NCBI GenBank assembly: GCA_029555025.1
Contig: JAKPTZ010000038.1
Span: forward strand, 1-64,000
DNA length: 64,000 nt
Reading direction: 5' to 3'
Source of the DNA: Deltaproteobacteria bacterium
GTDB taxonomy: Bacteria; Myxococcota_A; UBA9042; DTJE01
Part shown: piece by piece, positions 17,275 through 26,051 of the stretch
Numbering within the stretch: position 1 is the first letter of the stretch
Layout of the letters: each line of letters starts with the position of its first letter
Notes under the pieces: model-generated
Databases searched by the model: none
What the model was told of the DNA's origin: nothing
The model's input: the letters and a program-made list of their open reading frames with translations, nothing else
Made by a program: the position numbers and the translations under genes

Positions 17275-17972
17275 TGGAACACCAGCCATGGAGCATTTGA
17301 CCTGAACGTGCATTCAGCCTGGTGGCCGTCCGAATGATCCGTTTCGAGCCGCAATGTGCCACCCATAAGAAGGCATCCCGCCCCGATCGGGCCCGACCAG
17401 TCCGCATCGAGCGCGGCGAAGAAGGTGGCGGAAGAGTTGCCGGCAGATGTGGCGGAACCCCTGGCAAGCACGATTACCGGGGCGCCGGAAAGTTCGGCTT
17501 CGCGGGACAGGCGCAGCCAGTGCATCGCGCCGCCGCCATACCATCCGTCCAGGGGCGGACGTACGACAATCAGGCCGAACATGCCGGAAATGATGACTTC
17601 GTGCGTCGATTTGAGGAGGGCATCGGCCGACATCGGTCCCCTGACCCATAGCAGCAGTTTTGTGTTCGCGCCGCAGGCAAGGAGGGACGGCGGATCCATC
17701 GAGCCGTCACCGTCGATCCAGGCCGCCGGCAATCCGGACGATGTAACGGCACAAACCGCGGCCATGGCGACGGTGGTGCGTCCGGTCGATGCCGAAGGGC
17801 CGGGAACCAGCATGTTCAGTCTGCCGCAGGCCCATCCGCCGCCAAGGGCCGCGTCCAGTGCGGAGATTCCGGTCGGCGTGACCGGATTGCTTCGCACCTG
17901 TTCGGAGGCCCGCCTTACAAGGCCGGCCGGCATCCGTTCAAGCAGTCTGGCAATGGCGCTGTTTCCTGGCAC
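17271..17972 (-). CDS. imuA: ImuA-like RecA/SulA-related SOS protein
   Basis: The first gene of the mutagenesis operon. The family pattern is visible: GISALDAALGGGWACGRLNM followed by a degenerate P-loop GPSASTGRTT, then AAWIDGDGSMDPPSL and a RecA-like core with VVRPP. ImuA binds RecA and supports ImuB/DnaE2. The frame is open from a TTG at 18002, but that codon overlaps the TATAAT of the operon promoter and cannot be in the message. I therefore prefer the GTG at 17972 (residues PGNSAIARLLERMP follow), about 25 bases inside the transcript; its ribosome binding site is weak. An ATT at 17988 just after GGAAGG is a less usual alternative. The protein would have 233 residues. Confidence 0.85.
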   Translation of the reverse strand: MPGNSAIARLLERMPAGLVRRASEQVRSNPVTPTGISALDAALGGGWACGRLNMLVPGPSASTGRTTVAMAAVCAVTSSGLPAAWIDGDGSMDPPSLLACGANTKLLLWVRGPMSADALLKSTHEVIISGMFGLIVVRPPLDGWYGGGAMHWLRLSREAELSGAPVIVLARGSATSAGNSSATFFAALDADWSGPIGAGCLLMGGTLRLETDHSDGHQAECTFRSNAPWLVFQ

Positions 17973-18001
17973 TTTCTGATGCCGTAATGGTCCTTCCGTC
18001 A

Positions 18002-18031
18002 ATTATACTGAACGTTTGTTCAGGAAGTCAA
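18002..18031 (-). promoter_or_regulatory. SOS promoter of imuA-imuB-dnaE2
   Basis: On the minus strand TTGACT (18031-18026) is followed after 18 bases by a perfect TATAAT (18007-18002). The whole spacer is occupied by an inverted repeat that fits a LexA operator. The predicted transcript begins near 17995, which rules out the TTG at 18002 as the imuA start. Confidence 0.8.
18008..18024. promoter_or_regulatory. LexA operator
   Basis: CTGAACGTTTGTTCAGG contains the arms CTGAAC and GTTCAG around a 4-base centre. It agrees at every position with the Myxococcus xanthus LexA consensus as I recall it (CTRHAMRYBYGTTCAGS) and contains GAACnnnnGTTC as in Gram-positive boxes. It sits between the -35 and -10 boxes of imuA, so LexA binding should block RNA polymerase until DNA damage. 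It is 107 bases from the divergent glycerate kinase start. Confidence 0.85.
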
Positions 18032-18131
18032 ATGTGTTCACTGCCGACGAAACGATGTTCCAACGTCGGTCTTGCCGTCAGATAATGGTAACCGGTGTTT
18101 TCACGCGGTTCCGAACCGGCAAGGTGGCGAA

Positions 18132-19367
18132 ATGGAATTTCATCTTCGGGCAATGTTCAGGGCGGCGGTGGAATCCGCCATGCCGGCACGGGTACTTCCG
18201 CCGTTGCTTGAAGGCGTGTCCGGTCCGGTCTGGCTGACCGGTGCCGGAAAGGCGTCCGCCGGCATGGCCGCCGCCGCCGCCCCGATGCTTGATATCAGGC
18301 AGGGCGCCGTCGTGACGTTACGAGATGCGCCTGTACCTGGAGATATCGCCGGCATCGATGTCATGTTCGCATCACATCCTCTTCCCGACGAGTCGTCCCG
18401 GGAAGCGGCGGAACGCATGCTCGGGATAGCACGGGCCGCCGCGGCGGTTCCGGGAGCCACGCTGATCTGCCTGCTGTCTGGCGGCGGATCCGCGCTGATG
18501 TCGCTTCCGCCATCCGGCGTCACCGGCGCGGTCAAGGCCGGCCTGATACGCGACATGCTGGCGGCCGGCTCCCCGATTCAGGATATCAACTGCGTAAGGC
18601 GGCATCTGAGCCGGATAAAGGGAGGTCGTCTTGCCGCGGCCGCATTTCCGGCCAGGGTAATGACCTTTGCCATAAGCGATGTCGTCGGGGATGCGCCGGC
18701 CGACATCGCGTCGGGACCGTCGGTTCCCGATCCGACCAGCCTTGCCCAGGCCGCGCATGCGCTGGCCAGATCCGGGATTCGGCCACACCCGGCGTTGATT
18801 GAAGCGCTTTCCGGGCCGGATGCCGAAACACCATTCCCCGGGGATTCCCGCATTGGCGATTGCCGATTCGTTCTGGCTGCCAGCGGATCCACGGCTCTTG
18901 CCGCCGCGGCGGCGGTCGCGCCGTTGCCCGATGTCGTCAACCTCGGTGCGGGCATTGTCGGGGATTCCCGCGCCGCGGCGGCTGAACACGCCCGGCTGGT
19001 GCTCGAGCTTCGTTCCACCGGTCGCAGGTGTGTCATTCTTTCGGGCGGCGAGACCACGACGGTGATTCGCGGTCCGGGCCGCGGAGGTTCCAACACCGAG
19101 TTCCTGCTGGCCCTTGCGGCCGAGCTTCAGGGTGTACGCGACATCTGGGCCATCGCGGCCGACACCGACGGCATCGACGGGAGGGGCGGGCATGCCGGAG
19201 CCTGGTTCGGGCCTGACCTGGTCATGGAGCCAGGCCTTGCGGACAAGGCCGCCGAATTCCTGGCGCAAAGCGATTCCGGTTCGTTCTTCGACCAGGCCGG
19301 CCTGCTTGTCAGAACCGGTCCCACCGGCACGAACGTCAACGATTTCAGGGCGATCATTGTCGGATGA
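18132..19367 (+). CDS. Glycerate 2-kinase (MOFRL family)
   Basis: A 411-residue enzyme of the GckA/TtuD family, which phosphorylates D-glycerate to 2-phosphoglycerate in the cytosol. Family signatures include the N-terminal LTGAGKASAGMA, LLSGGGSALMSLP, VRRHLSRIKGGRLA, and FAISDVVGDAPADIASGPSV. The C-terminal MOFRL domain shows LSGGETTTVIRGPGRGGSN and IAADTDGIDG. The ATG at 18132 is chosen for the AAGGTGG site 5 bases upstream; an in-frame ATG 60 bases earlier lacks one. It is transcribed away from imuA, and the divergent spacer holds the LexA box, though no evidence ties this gene to SOS control. It converges with the acyltransferase gene. Confidence 0.92.
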   Translation: MEFHLRAMFRAAVESAMPARVLPPLLEGVSGPVWLTGAGKASAGMAAAAAPMLDIRQGAVVTLRDAPVPGDIAGIDVMFASHPLPDESSREAAERMLGIARAAAAVPGATLICLLSGGGSALMSLPPSGVTGAVKAGLIRDMLAAGSPIQDINCVRRHLSRIKGGRLAAAAFPARVMTFAISDVVGDAPADIASGPSVPDPTSLAQAAHALARSGIRPHPALIEALSGPDAETPFPGDSRIGDCRFVLAASGSTALAAAAAVAPLPDVVNLGAGIVGDSRAAAAEHARLVLELRSTGRRCVILSGGETTTVIRGPGRGGSNTEFLLALAAELQGVRDIWAIAADTDGIDGRGGHAGAWFGPDLVMEPGLADKAAEFLAQSDSGSFFDQAGLLVRTGPTGTNVNDFRAIIVG

Positions 19368-19380
19368 ACTGCTTGCGCGG

Positions 19381-20298
19381 TCAGGCGGCTGTCATCGCCG
19401 CCGCCAGGACGATGCTCATACGCTTGGTCATGGCCGAGTCGGCCCTGCTGGGAAGAAGTATCGGGATTGACGCGCCTCCGACCACCGCGGCGGTCCAGGA
19501 ATCGGGAACGAACTTCAGGGATTTGTAGAAGACGTTTCCGCTGTTGATTTCGGGGAAGACGAGAACGTCCGCATTGCCGCAGACCTTGCCGGACACTCCC
19601 TTGATTTCCGCCGCCTCGCTGGAAATCGCGATGTACAGGTCGTACGGTCCCTCGACCACGCATCCCGGGAACGCGCCGGCGGCCGCCATATCCACAAGGG
19701 CAGCGGCGTCGGTCGTGCTCTTCATCTTTGGATTGACCTTTTCGACTGCCGCAATCAGGGCAACCAGAGGGTTTGCGATCCCGATCCTGTGATTCACGTC
19801 AACGATATTCCTGATGATGCTGGCCTTCGTCTGCACGTCCGGGTCGATCGTGATTGCGGCGTCCCCGAAGAACAAAGGCTTGTGGTATGTCGGAATCATC
19901 GCCATGGCCACGTGGGAAAGGGTCCTTCCCTCCGGAACCAGTCCGTACTTCCTGTTCAGGACGGCCTTCAGGTAATTGGAAGTTCCCAGCTTTCCCTTCA
20001 GGAGGAATCCCGCCCGTCCTTCGACTATTGACCGCACCGCCAGATCCGCGGCCAGATCCCAGTCGGGCTCGGCGACGATCTCGAAGCGATCCAGTTCAAG
20101 CGAGACCTCTTCGGCGACCTTCCTGATGGAATCTTCCTCGCCAATCAGGATTCCTCCTTCAAGCACGCCGTCCTTCATCGCCATTGCGATGCCCTCGAGC
20201 GCTTCGGCGTTGTCGGCCGCCGGCACAGCGACCCTGCCGGGATTGGTTCTGGCCCTTTCAAAAAGCCCGTTGATGAAATCGTCATGGATGTCAGGCAT
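19381..20298 (-). CDS. Phosphate acetyl/butyryltransferase family enzyme
   Basis: A 305-residue PTA/PTB-fold protein, expected to move an acyl group between CoA and phosphate. Visible family features are VAVPAADNAEALEGI near the N-terminus, GFLLKGKLGTSNYLKAVLN, FFGDAAITIDPD, and the C-terminal CGNADVLVFPEINSGNVFYK. The length fits phosphate butyryltransferase-like proteins rather than long Pta. The ATG at 20298 is chosen because AAGGGG precedes it and the upstream 25 in-frame residues look non-coding. Acetyl, butyryl or another acyl specificity cannot be read from the sequence, and no adjacent acyl kinase gene is present. Confidence 0.8.
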   Translation of the reverse strand: MPDIHDDFINGLFERARTNPGRVAVPAADNAEALEGIAMAMKDGVLEGGILIGEEDSIRKVAEEVSLELDRFEIVAEPDWDLAADLAVRSIVEGRAGFLLKGKLGTSNYLKAVLNRKYGLVPEGRTLSHVAMAMIPTYHKPLFFGDAAITIDPDVQTKASIIRNIVDVNHRIGIANPLVALIAAVEKVNPKMKSTTDAAALVDMAAAGAFPGCVVEGPYDLYIAISSEAAEIKGVSGKVCGNADVLVFPEINSGNVFYKSLKFVPDSWTAAVVGGASIPILLPSRADSAMTKRMSIVLAAAMTAA

Positions 20299-20329
20299 CT
20301 TTATCCCCTTCGTCAAGATACGGTGTTTT

Positions 20330-23005
20330 TCATTCCGAAATCGGAGCTTCCCATCCGTTTCCGTCCGAGTCAAGCCAGATCGGGTTGGCGACGGTGACCG
20401 GAAATCTGCCGTAACCGGGCATCCTGGCTTCTTCCCTTGAAGAGCCGGCAGCGACGACGATGTAGCTGTCGCCGGTGATTTCCGGTTCGAACGTGGTGTC
20501 CAGGAGCCAGTCGCCGGCGGCCATTTCCGGAGTCAGGACGAATTCATTCACAAGGACGCCGCCAACATAAATGCGGACAAAGTCGATGGTCATCCAGGAT
20601 GGGGCATCAAGCCGGATTCGAAGAACCGGTGGTTCGGCCACGGACATATCTACCACGTCGCCTACGCCGAAGCCTCCCATGTCCAGATCGATGTACGGGC
20701 CGCCGTACAGGATTGTCCGTCCTTCCCGGATTGCCTCGAAAACGTCCGTCGGTTCCAGGTCGGCCGCATTGTCCGACGAAGCCTGGACCAGGTTCAGCGG
20801 GTGGCCGTACCTTATGCTGTAACCATGTTCGTCGCTGCCGCCCACCGCGGTGATGCGGTATCCGAGGCCAAGCATTCTGAACCACGCTGGAAGGTGAAGC
20901 GTATCAAGATCGCTCCAGTTGTCGTCCGAATTGATCAGCTCCATTCCGTCAAGGTCGTGAAGGTCAAGCAGATGGGCGAAGTCGGCCGGGTCGTCTTCAG
21001 GACCCATGCCGATGTAATTGAACATTGCGCTGCCTTCCCAGGGATGGGCCGCGCCAACGTACTGGCAGCCGAATCCACGCGTCTTTTCAACGATCTGGCC
21101 CGGAGTGTACTGGTTTGACAGGTATCCGTCAGAATCGTAGTCGCCGAATCTGATGGCGAAGTACGTCGGGTACGACGGCGGCGCGCTGCAGTTAAGTCCG
21201 ACCGTGTGGAAACCGAGAGGCGAAATCTCGATTCCGACCGTGGACTTCAACCTGTCCTGATAGCCTTCGGATTCGATGAACGGCTGCAGATTGCTGAAGA
21301 AGTCGTGCTCGGTGATCATCGGGAAGTCAATTCCGGCCGCCAGCGCGTTATGAACCCGATCATTCATGGGCACGTACGAATCGATCGAGTTTTCGGCATG
21401 GGCGTGTGATACGACGGTCACCTGGCCGGGAGTCTCGACTTCGCGATGAAGCGACAGCATCACATGCGTGGTTTCACCCGCCAGTACCGTTGCATTGGCC
21501 GACACCAGACCGTATTCAAGGCCCTTCATCGCCATTACCGTGTATTCGCCGGGCAGCAGCATGAAGTTGTCGTCCCCGCCCCTGACGGCGTGGAATTCCC
21601 CGCCGGCCGCCGGAGGCATGTCGAGGCCGTTCTTGATGAATACGGCGGCAGGCAGAAGACCGCCATCGCCGTCGTTAATCGTGACATGCAGGCGCCCTGC
21701 CGCCACCGCGTGGATTTCAAACGTGTTGTCGTCCTTTTCGGCCACGGCAACGGCCGACGTCACGTCCCCGGAACCGGGAAGCGTCGTCGTGAGATCCCAC
21801 ACCCCGTCCGGCAGGTGAATGGTGACGTTTCCTTCCTCGTCGGGCTGGCCTGCGGCCATCCAGCCCAGTTTGCCTGACGCTCCCTGCTTTCGCGCGAAGA
21901 CCCTCGCGTCGCGAACGTCCGAAATGCTGTCGGTAAGCAGTATCTTGCCCGTGACGGTTCTTAACGTTGCGGTCTGCCTGATATCGGATGCACGCGTTGA
22001 AACTTCGTCGATGGTTCCGGATCCGACAATCAGGTACTGCACGCTGGATGTCGTGGCGTCCGGGGCCAGTGATGTTTTTGCCGTCCTTGTCAGCAGGAGC
22101 TGTTCTTCCGCCAGAACCACGGACATCCCCGTGCCCGGGGCTGTCGTGAAAGCGTACGACACATCGTCGGAACCTGCCGCCATCCATTCCACGTCGTCCC
22201 GCCCGATCAGACATGACTTGTCGCGGCCGCACTGGTGATAGAAGTACTCCAGCCTGCGGCCGAATTGTACGACCGTGCCGATTTCGACGTCCTGCTCGTA
22301 TTTGGCCCCGTTCGTTACCGCGAGTTCAATCCGAAGTTCGCCGGCGTCGGGCTCCAGTACATAATCCATAACTGCCTGGAGGTTGAACGGGAATGTCGGA
22401 ACCAGCATGTCGATGATGGGCATTCCGTGATCGCGGCCCGAAATCCGTACCCTGGCGGTGCCGGAGAACGTGCCGTCATCGATTATTTCGACCTTGTCGG
22501 CCATCAACACCCTTCCGAAGCCGATCATCGGGAAGAGTTCCAGGAACTTCTCGTGTCCACCGTCGCCGGGATCCCTCGTGACGTCTGCATCGACTATTGA
22601 ACCGGCCGAAGGACTGTACAGGCCGATCTGCTGATCCCGGATGACGAACCTGACGTGTTTGTTCGACAGGAGGATGTCGCCGATTGTCCCGGAAGACATT
22701 GGCCCGGTGACAAGGTCATCCGGGGATTCGATCCGGCGTGCGGTCGCGCCGTCAGGAAACGGCGTCAGGTCCGGCTGCGCGCCAGCGTCGGCCGCATCGG
22801 TTGAAACGTCATCGACACCGCCTTGATCCGGGTCAACCAGATCGTTTCCGCCGATGTCCGTTACGGGAATCTCGCCGCCGCCTTCGTCAGGAAATGAATC
22901 CTGCTGGCCTGAATCCATGCCGGAAAGGTCGTTCGAGTCGTCGGCCCCGCCGCATCCCGCGGCGATGATGGTCGCCATGGCGGCCGAAATCAGGAAAAGG
23001 CGCAT
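20330..23005 (-). CDS. PHP/CehA-type metal-dependent phosphoesterase-like lipoprotein
   Basis: An 891-residue lipoprotein with GGAGG before the ATG. The signal peptide ends in lipobox IIAAGC at residue 18, followed by an Asp-rich tether to about residue 80. The middle is beta-rich (about 100-530) with an Ig-like or carboxypeptidase-regulatory-like segment. The last third resembles CehA/McbA-type PHP domains: VVSHAHAENSIDSYVP, ITEHDFFSN, YVGAAHPWEGS, and VGGSDEHGYSIRYG supply the expected His/Asp metal ligands. The usual first HxH is present as HAH. Substrate is unknown; extracellular phosphoester or related hydrolysis is an inference. It lies 31 bases upstream of the PTA/PTB-family gene on the same strand. 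Confidence 0.75.
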   Translation of the reverse strand: MRLFLISAAMATIIAAGCGGADDSNDLSGMDSGQQDSFPDEGGGEIPVTDIGGNDLVDPDQGGVDDVSTDAADAGAQPDLTPFPDGATARRIESPDDLVTGPMSSGTIGDILLSNKHVRFVIRDQQIGLYSPSAGSIVDADVTRDPGDGGHEKFLELFPMIGFGRVLMADKVEIIDDGTFSGTARVRISGRDHGMPIIDMLVPTFPFNLQAVMDYVLEPDAGELRIELAVTNGAKYEQDVEIGTVVQFGRRLEYFYHQCGRDKSCLIGRDDVEWMAAGSDDVSYAFTTAPGTGMSVVLAEEQLLLTRTAKTSLAPDATTSSVQYLIVGSGTIDEVSTRASDIRQTATLRTVTGKILLTDSISDVRDARVFARKQGASGKLGWMAAGQPDEEGNVTIHLPDGVWDLTTTLPGSGDVTSAVAVAEKDDNTFEIHAVAAGRLHVTINDGDGGLLPAAVFIKNGLDMPPAAGGEFHAVRGGDDNFMLLPGEYTVMAMKGLEYGLVSANATVLAGETTHVMLSLHREVETPGQVTVVSHAHAENSIDSYVPMNDRVHNALAAGIDFPMITEHDFFSNLQPFIESEGYQDRLKSTVGIEISPLGFHTVGLNCSAPPSYPTYFAIRFGDYDSDGYLSNQYTPGQIVEKTRGFGCQYVGAAHPWEGSAMFNYIGMGPEDDPADFAHLLDLHDLDGMELINSDDNWSDLDTLHLPAWFRMLGLGYRITAVGGSDEHGYSIRYGHPLNLVQASSDNAADLEPTDVFEAIREGRTILYGGPYIDLDMGGFGVGDVVDMSVAEPPVLRIRLDAPSWMTIDFVRIYVGGVLVNEFVLTPEMAAGDWLLDTTFEPEITGDSYIVVAAGSSREEARMPGYGRFPVTVANPIWLDSDGNGWEAPISE

Positions 23006-23146
23006 GTCATGCCTCCAGGATTGGATTGTCGAGGGTCGTCCATGCCAGTCCAGGGAAGGGCCGCCACGGGAGTCCGGATGATATCAGAATTTCACGAGGG
23101 ATTCACAGCCGCGCCAGAGCCCGTCTGGAAAAGGATTTGGATGGCG

Positions 23147-23788
23147 CTAGAGGCTCTTTCGGCAGAAGTACCAGTCGATGCATTCGTATCCTTCGTTCAG
23201 ACGCTTTTCGGCGGCTTCAGTGGTTCCGGGTGGCGGAACGATGACCTTTTCGCCGGGACGCCAGTTTTCGGGAGTCGCGACGCCGTTTTTGTCGGAAGTC
23301 TGCAGCGCCTGAACCAGGCGGATGAATTCATCGATCTGGCGACCGTTCGACATCGGGTAATACACCATCGCCCGAAGGATTCCCTTGTCGTCGATGATGA
23401 AGACGGCCCTGACGGCAGAGGTGTTGGATGCGCCAGGCTGGATCATTCCGTACTTCGCGGCCACTTCCATCGAAAGGTCGGCAATGATCGGGAATTTGAT
23501 ATCGACGCCGAACTTGTCCTTGATGGCCCGAACCCAGGCAATGTGCGAATGCACGCTGTCGATCGACAGGCCGAGAAGATCCGTGTTCATCGACAGGAAC
23601 TGCTCATGCGCCTTCGCGAAGGCGATGAATTCCGTGGTGCACACCGGCGTGAAGTCCGCCGGATGGGAAAACAGCACAAGCCATCTGCCCTTGTAATCGG
23701 CAAGCCTCTTCGGGCCGTGGGTGGTGGGCGCCAGGAAGTCCGGGGCCGGTTCATTCAACTTCGGGAATCCATAAACCTTTTCTTCCAT
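23147..23788 (-). CDS. Peroxiredoxin, Prx6/1-Cys-like group
   Basis: A 213-residue thiol peroxidase that reduces hydrogen peroxide and organic peroxides. The peroxidatic cysteine lies in HPADFTPVCTTE near residue 50, with the matching Thr and downstream Arg. The long C-terminal extension with RPGEKVIVPPPGTTEAAEKR is typical of the Prx6-like branch found in archaea and anaerobes. Two further cysteines near the end (YECIDWYFC) could resolve the sulfenic acid. The ATG at 23788 is chosen for its AAGGAGAG site. No signal peptide is present, so it acts in the cytosol. It stands alone, with 141 bases before the next leftward gene. Confidence 0.93.
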   Translation of the reverse strand: MEEKVYGFPKLNEPAPDFLAPTTHGPKRLADYKGRWLVLFSHPADFTPVCTTEFIAFAKAHEQFLSMNTDLLGLSIDSVHSHIAWVRAIKDKFGVDIKFPIIADLSMEVAAKYGMIQPGASNTSAVRAVFIIDDKGILRAMVYYPMSNGRQIDEFIRLVQALQTSDKNGVATPENWRPGEKVIVPPPGTTEAAEKRLNEGYECIDWYFCRKSL

Positions 23789-23945
23789 CTGATTCTCTCC
23801 TTCGGCTTTGTGCCGTTTCCAAACTGTTCTGGTATGACCCGGCATGGCGGGCGTTGTCAAGAATGATCGCCCGTCCGGCCTGGAATGTAAGGTTTTCACT
23901 GAAGGCAGCCGGCGCAAGTGGTAATCTGGATTATTTTTATCCGCT

Positions 23946-25178
23946 TTACTTCAGGCGAGCCTTCTTAAGGGCCAGGGAAAAGGCCGTCTCGCCTTTCGGC
24001 GCGTCTTCCTGCTTCGGAGCGGATGGTGAATAGCGGGCAATGATGGCGGCGTTTTCGGCCGCGTCCGGATCGACCTCGGGAACGGTCATTTCCGGAACCG
24101 GGGCCAGCGCCTTGATTGACAGGGCGATTCGCCTGGCCGCGTGGTCGATCTTCCTTACCGATGCCTCGACCCGCTGCCCGATGGAAAGCACGTCACCAGG
24201 GTGTCTGACGCGTCTTCCGGCCGCAATCTCGCTCACGTGGACCAGGCCTTCGATTCCGGGGGCGATTTCGACGAAAGCGCCGAAGTTCATCAGCCTGGTC
24301 ACCTTGCCCGCGACCGTCATTCCTTCCCTGGCGACTTCATCAATCGAGTTCCAGGGGTCGTCCTGCCTGCTGCGCAGGCTTGCGGAAATCCTCGGCTTTC
24401 CATCCTTCTGCTCGATCCTTGAAATCTCGACGTTCAGTTCCCGCCCAGGTTCCATTCCGCCCAGGATTTCGTCCCGACCGTGCCAGCCAAGTTCCGAAAC
24501 CGGCACCAGGGCGTGCACTCCGCCCCCGATATCGACGAACACCCCGAACTTCTCGACCTTCACGACCGTCGCCGCCACGGTCTGGCCCACGGCAAGGCTC
24601 GAAAGGATACGTCCGCGTTCCTCGGCCATCTCCTGTCGAAGAAGGCTGGCCCGCGACAGAACGGCCTCATGCTCCCTGGCTTCGATGACCTTGAAACGGA
24701 ACACTCGCCCGATGTACTGCTCCGGAGCGAGGGCTGGCCCGATTTCCATCTGGCTGATCGGCACGAAGCCTCTAACCGGCCCGATCTCCACGGTGAACCC
24801 GCCCTTGTTGTGTCCCGTGACCTTTGCCTCGATTGGAAGGTCGGCCTCTTTTGCCATCCTGATTGCCGACATGTCGGCGCCTCGCCCGCCGATGCTTCTT
24901 GAAAGGACGGTGGCCCCGCCGGCAAACTTCACTACATTTGCCTCGATTACATCGCCCACCTTCATCGCGGCCAGTTCTTCCGGCGTGAAGTCCTCCATGG
25001 CAATCGAGGCTTCGCTGCGCTGCCCGATATCGACCAGCAGCGTTCCGTCGCCAACCGAGACGACCGTTCCCCTGACCTTGTCGCCAACCTGGAAATAGTT
25101 GAAACCGTCCCCCGAAGGGAACGATTCGTTCAGCATCGCCTCGAAATCCTCGGCGGCAAAGACTTCCTCTTCAGACAT
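23946..25178 (-). CDS. S1-domain RNA-binding protein (ribosomal protein S1-like)
   Basis: A 410-residue protein with four S1 OB-fold repeats at about residues 30-100, 108-180, 198-270 and 285-355. Each carries the usual G.V..V...G.FVDIG...G.V..S pattern; the best are VGQTVAATVVKVEKFGVFVD and LMNFGAFVEIAPGIEGLVHV. A low-complexity C-terminal tail ends in KKARLK. The architecture fits short S1/RpsA-like proteins that bind mRNA on the 30S subunit, but six-domain RpsA is longer, so this may be an accessory S1-type RNA-binding protein. GGGG lies about 8 bases before the ATG. Confidence 0.8.
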   Translation of the reverse strand: MSEEEVFAAEDFEAMLNESFPSGDGFNYFQVGDKVRGTVVSVGDGTLLVDIGQRSEASIAMEDFTPEELAAMKVGDVIEANVVKFAGGATVLSRSIGGRGADMSAIRMAKEADLPIEAKVTGHNKGGFTVEIGPVRGFVPISQMEIGPALAPEQYIGRVFRFKVIEAREHEAVLSRASLLRQEMAEERGRILSSLAVGQTVAATVVKVEKFGVFVDIGGGVHALVPVSELGWHGRDEILGGMEPGRELNVEISRIEQKDGKPRISASLRSRQDDPWNSIDEVAREGMTVAGKVTRLMNFGAFVEIAPGIEGLVHVSEIAAGRRVRHPGDVLSIGQRVEASVRKIDHAARRIALSIKALAPVPEMTVPEVDPDAAENAAIIARYSPSAPKQEDAPKGETAFSLALKKARLK

Positions 25179-25326
25179 CGTGGAAACCCCGCAATCCAGA
25201 AAAATACATCGGCCCGAACCGGGCCGGCCGTGACCCCCGGTCGTCCGGCGGGTGGATGATACGCCGGATCCGGCACCGGCGAAAGATGGATTGCACCTTG
25301 TTTGACGGCATGTTCCAAGTGAATGC

Positions 25327-25354
25327 TTGATGAACGTCCGATACCGGGTAAAAT
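25327..25354 (+). promoter_or_regulatory. Possible promoter for the cyclophilin gene
   Basis: TTGATG (25327-25332), 16 bases and TAAAAT (25349-25354) lie 49 bases before the ATG at 25403. Moderate motif match only. Confidence 0.35.
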
Positions 25355-25402
25355 ATGCCGGTCAGGTCAACAGGCCTTTATTCTGCCTGCGGAGGTTGTT
25401 CA

Positions 25403-26047
25403 ATGAAGTTGATGATTTCGATGCAGATGTTCGCGGTTGTGATGTTTGTGGCGGTTTCCGGTTGCCAGGCCGATGATCGTGGCCAGGGCTCCGGCGGTGC
25501 TGCGGTTGCCGGGAAGGCCGCCAAGGCTGCCCCGGCCCCGGTTCCGGTCGCGCCGGTCAAGGTCTCGATCCAGACCAGCGTTTCCACCGGCGGTGGCTTG
25601 ATCGAAATGGAACTCTACCCGGACAAGGCTCCGAAGACGGTCGAGAATTTCGTTAAGCTCGCCCGCCAGGGGTTCTATGACGGCGTCCTGTTTCACAGGG
25701 TTGTTCCCGGTTTCGTCATTCAGGGCGGGGATCCGTTGACGAAGGATCCGGCCATGAAGTCGCGCTGGGGTTCTGGCGGGCCGGACTACCGGTTCGAGGA
25801 CGAACCGGTGAAGGGTGACTATGTGCGCGGCGCCGTGGCCATGGCCAACGCTGGTCCGGACACGAACGGCAGCCAGTTTTTCATCTGCGTCAACGACCTT
25901 ACCGGCCGTCTTCCTAAGCAGTACAACTGGTTCGGCAAGGTCACGCGCGGAATGGATGTCGTCGATGCCATCGTAGCGATGCCCCGTGATGAAAGGGATT
26001 GTCCGAACGAAAACGTCGTGATGCAGAAGGTCACCGTCACCGATTAA
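25403..26047 (+). CDS. Cyclophilin-type peptidyl-prolyl isomerase lipoprotein
   Basis: A 214-residue lipoprotein that should speed proline isomerisation during folding of exported proteins. GGAGG lies 7 bases before the ATG at 25403. The signal peptide ends in lipobox AVSGC near residue 21, followed by an Ala/Pro-rich linker. The cyclophilin domain (about 55-214) has GFYDGVLFHRVVPGFVIQGG with the catalytic Arg, NGSQFFI, and the core W/F positions near NWFGKV. It converges with the nuclease gene, with only 4 bases between the stops. Confidence 0.9.
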   Translation: MKLMISMQMFAVVMFVAVSGCQADDRGQGSGGAAVAGKAAKAAPAPVPVAPVKVSIQTSVSTGGGLIEMELYPDKAPKTVENFVKLARQGFYDGVLFHRVVPGFVIQGGDPLTKDPAMKSRWGSGGPDYRFEDEPVKGDYVRGAVAMANAGPDTNGSQFFICVNDLTGRLPKQYNWFGKVTRGMDVVDAIVAMPRDERDCPNENVVMQKVTVTD

Positions 26048-26051
26048 TTTT

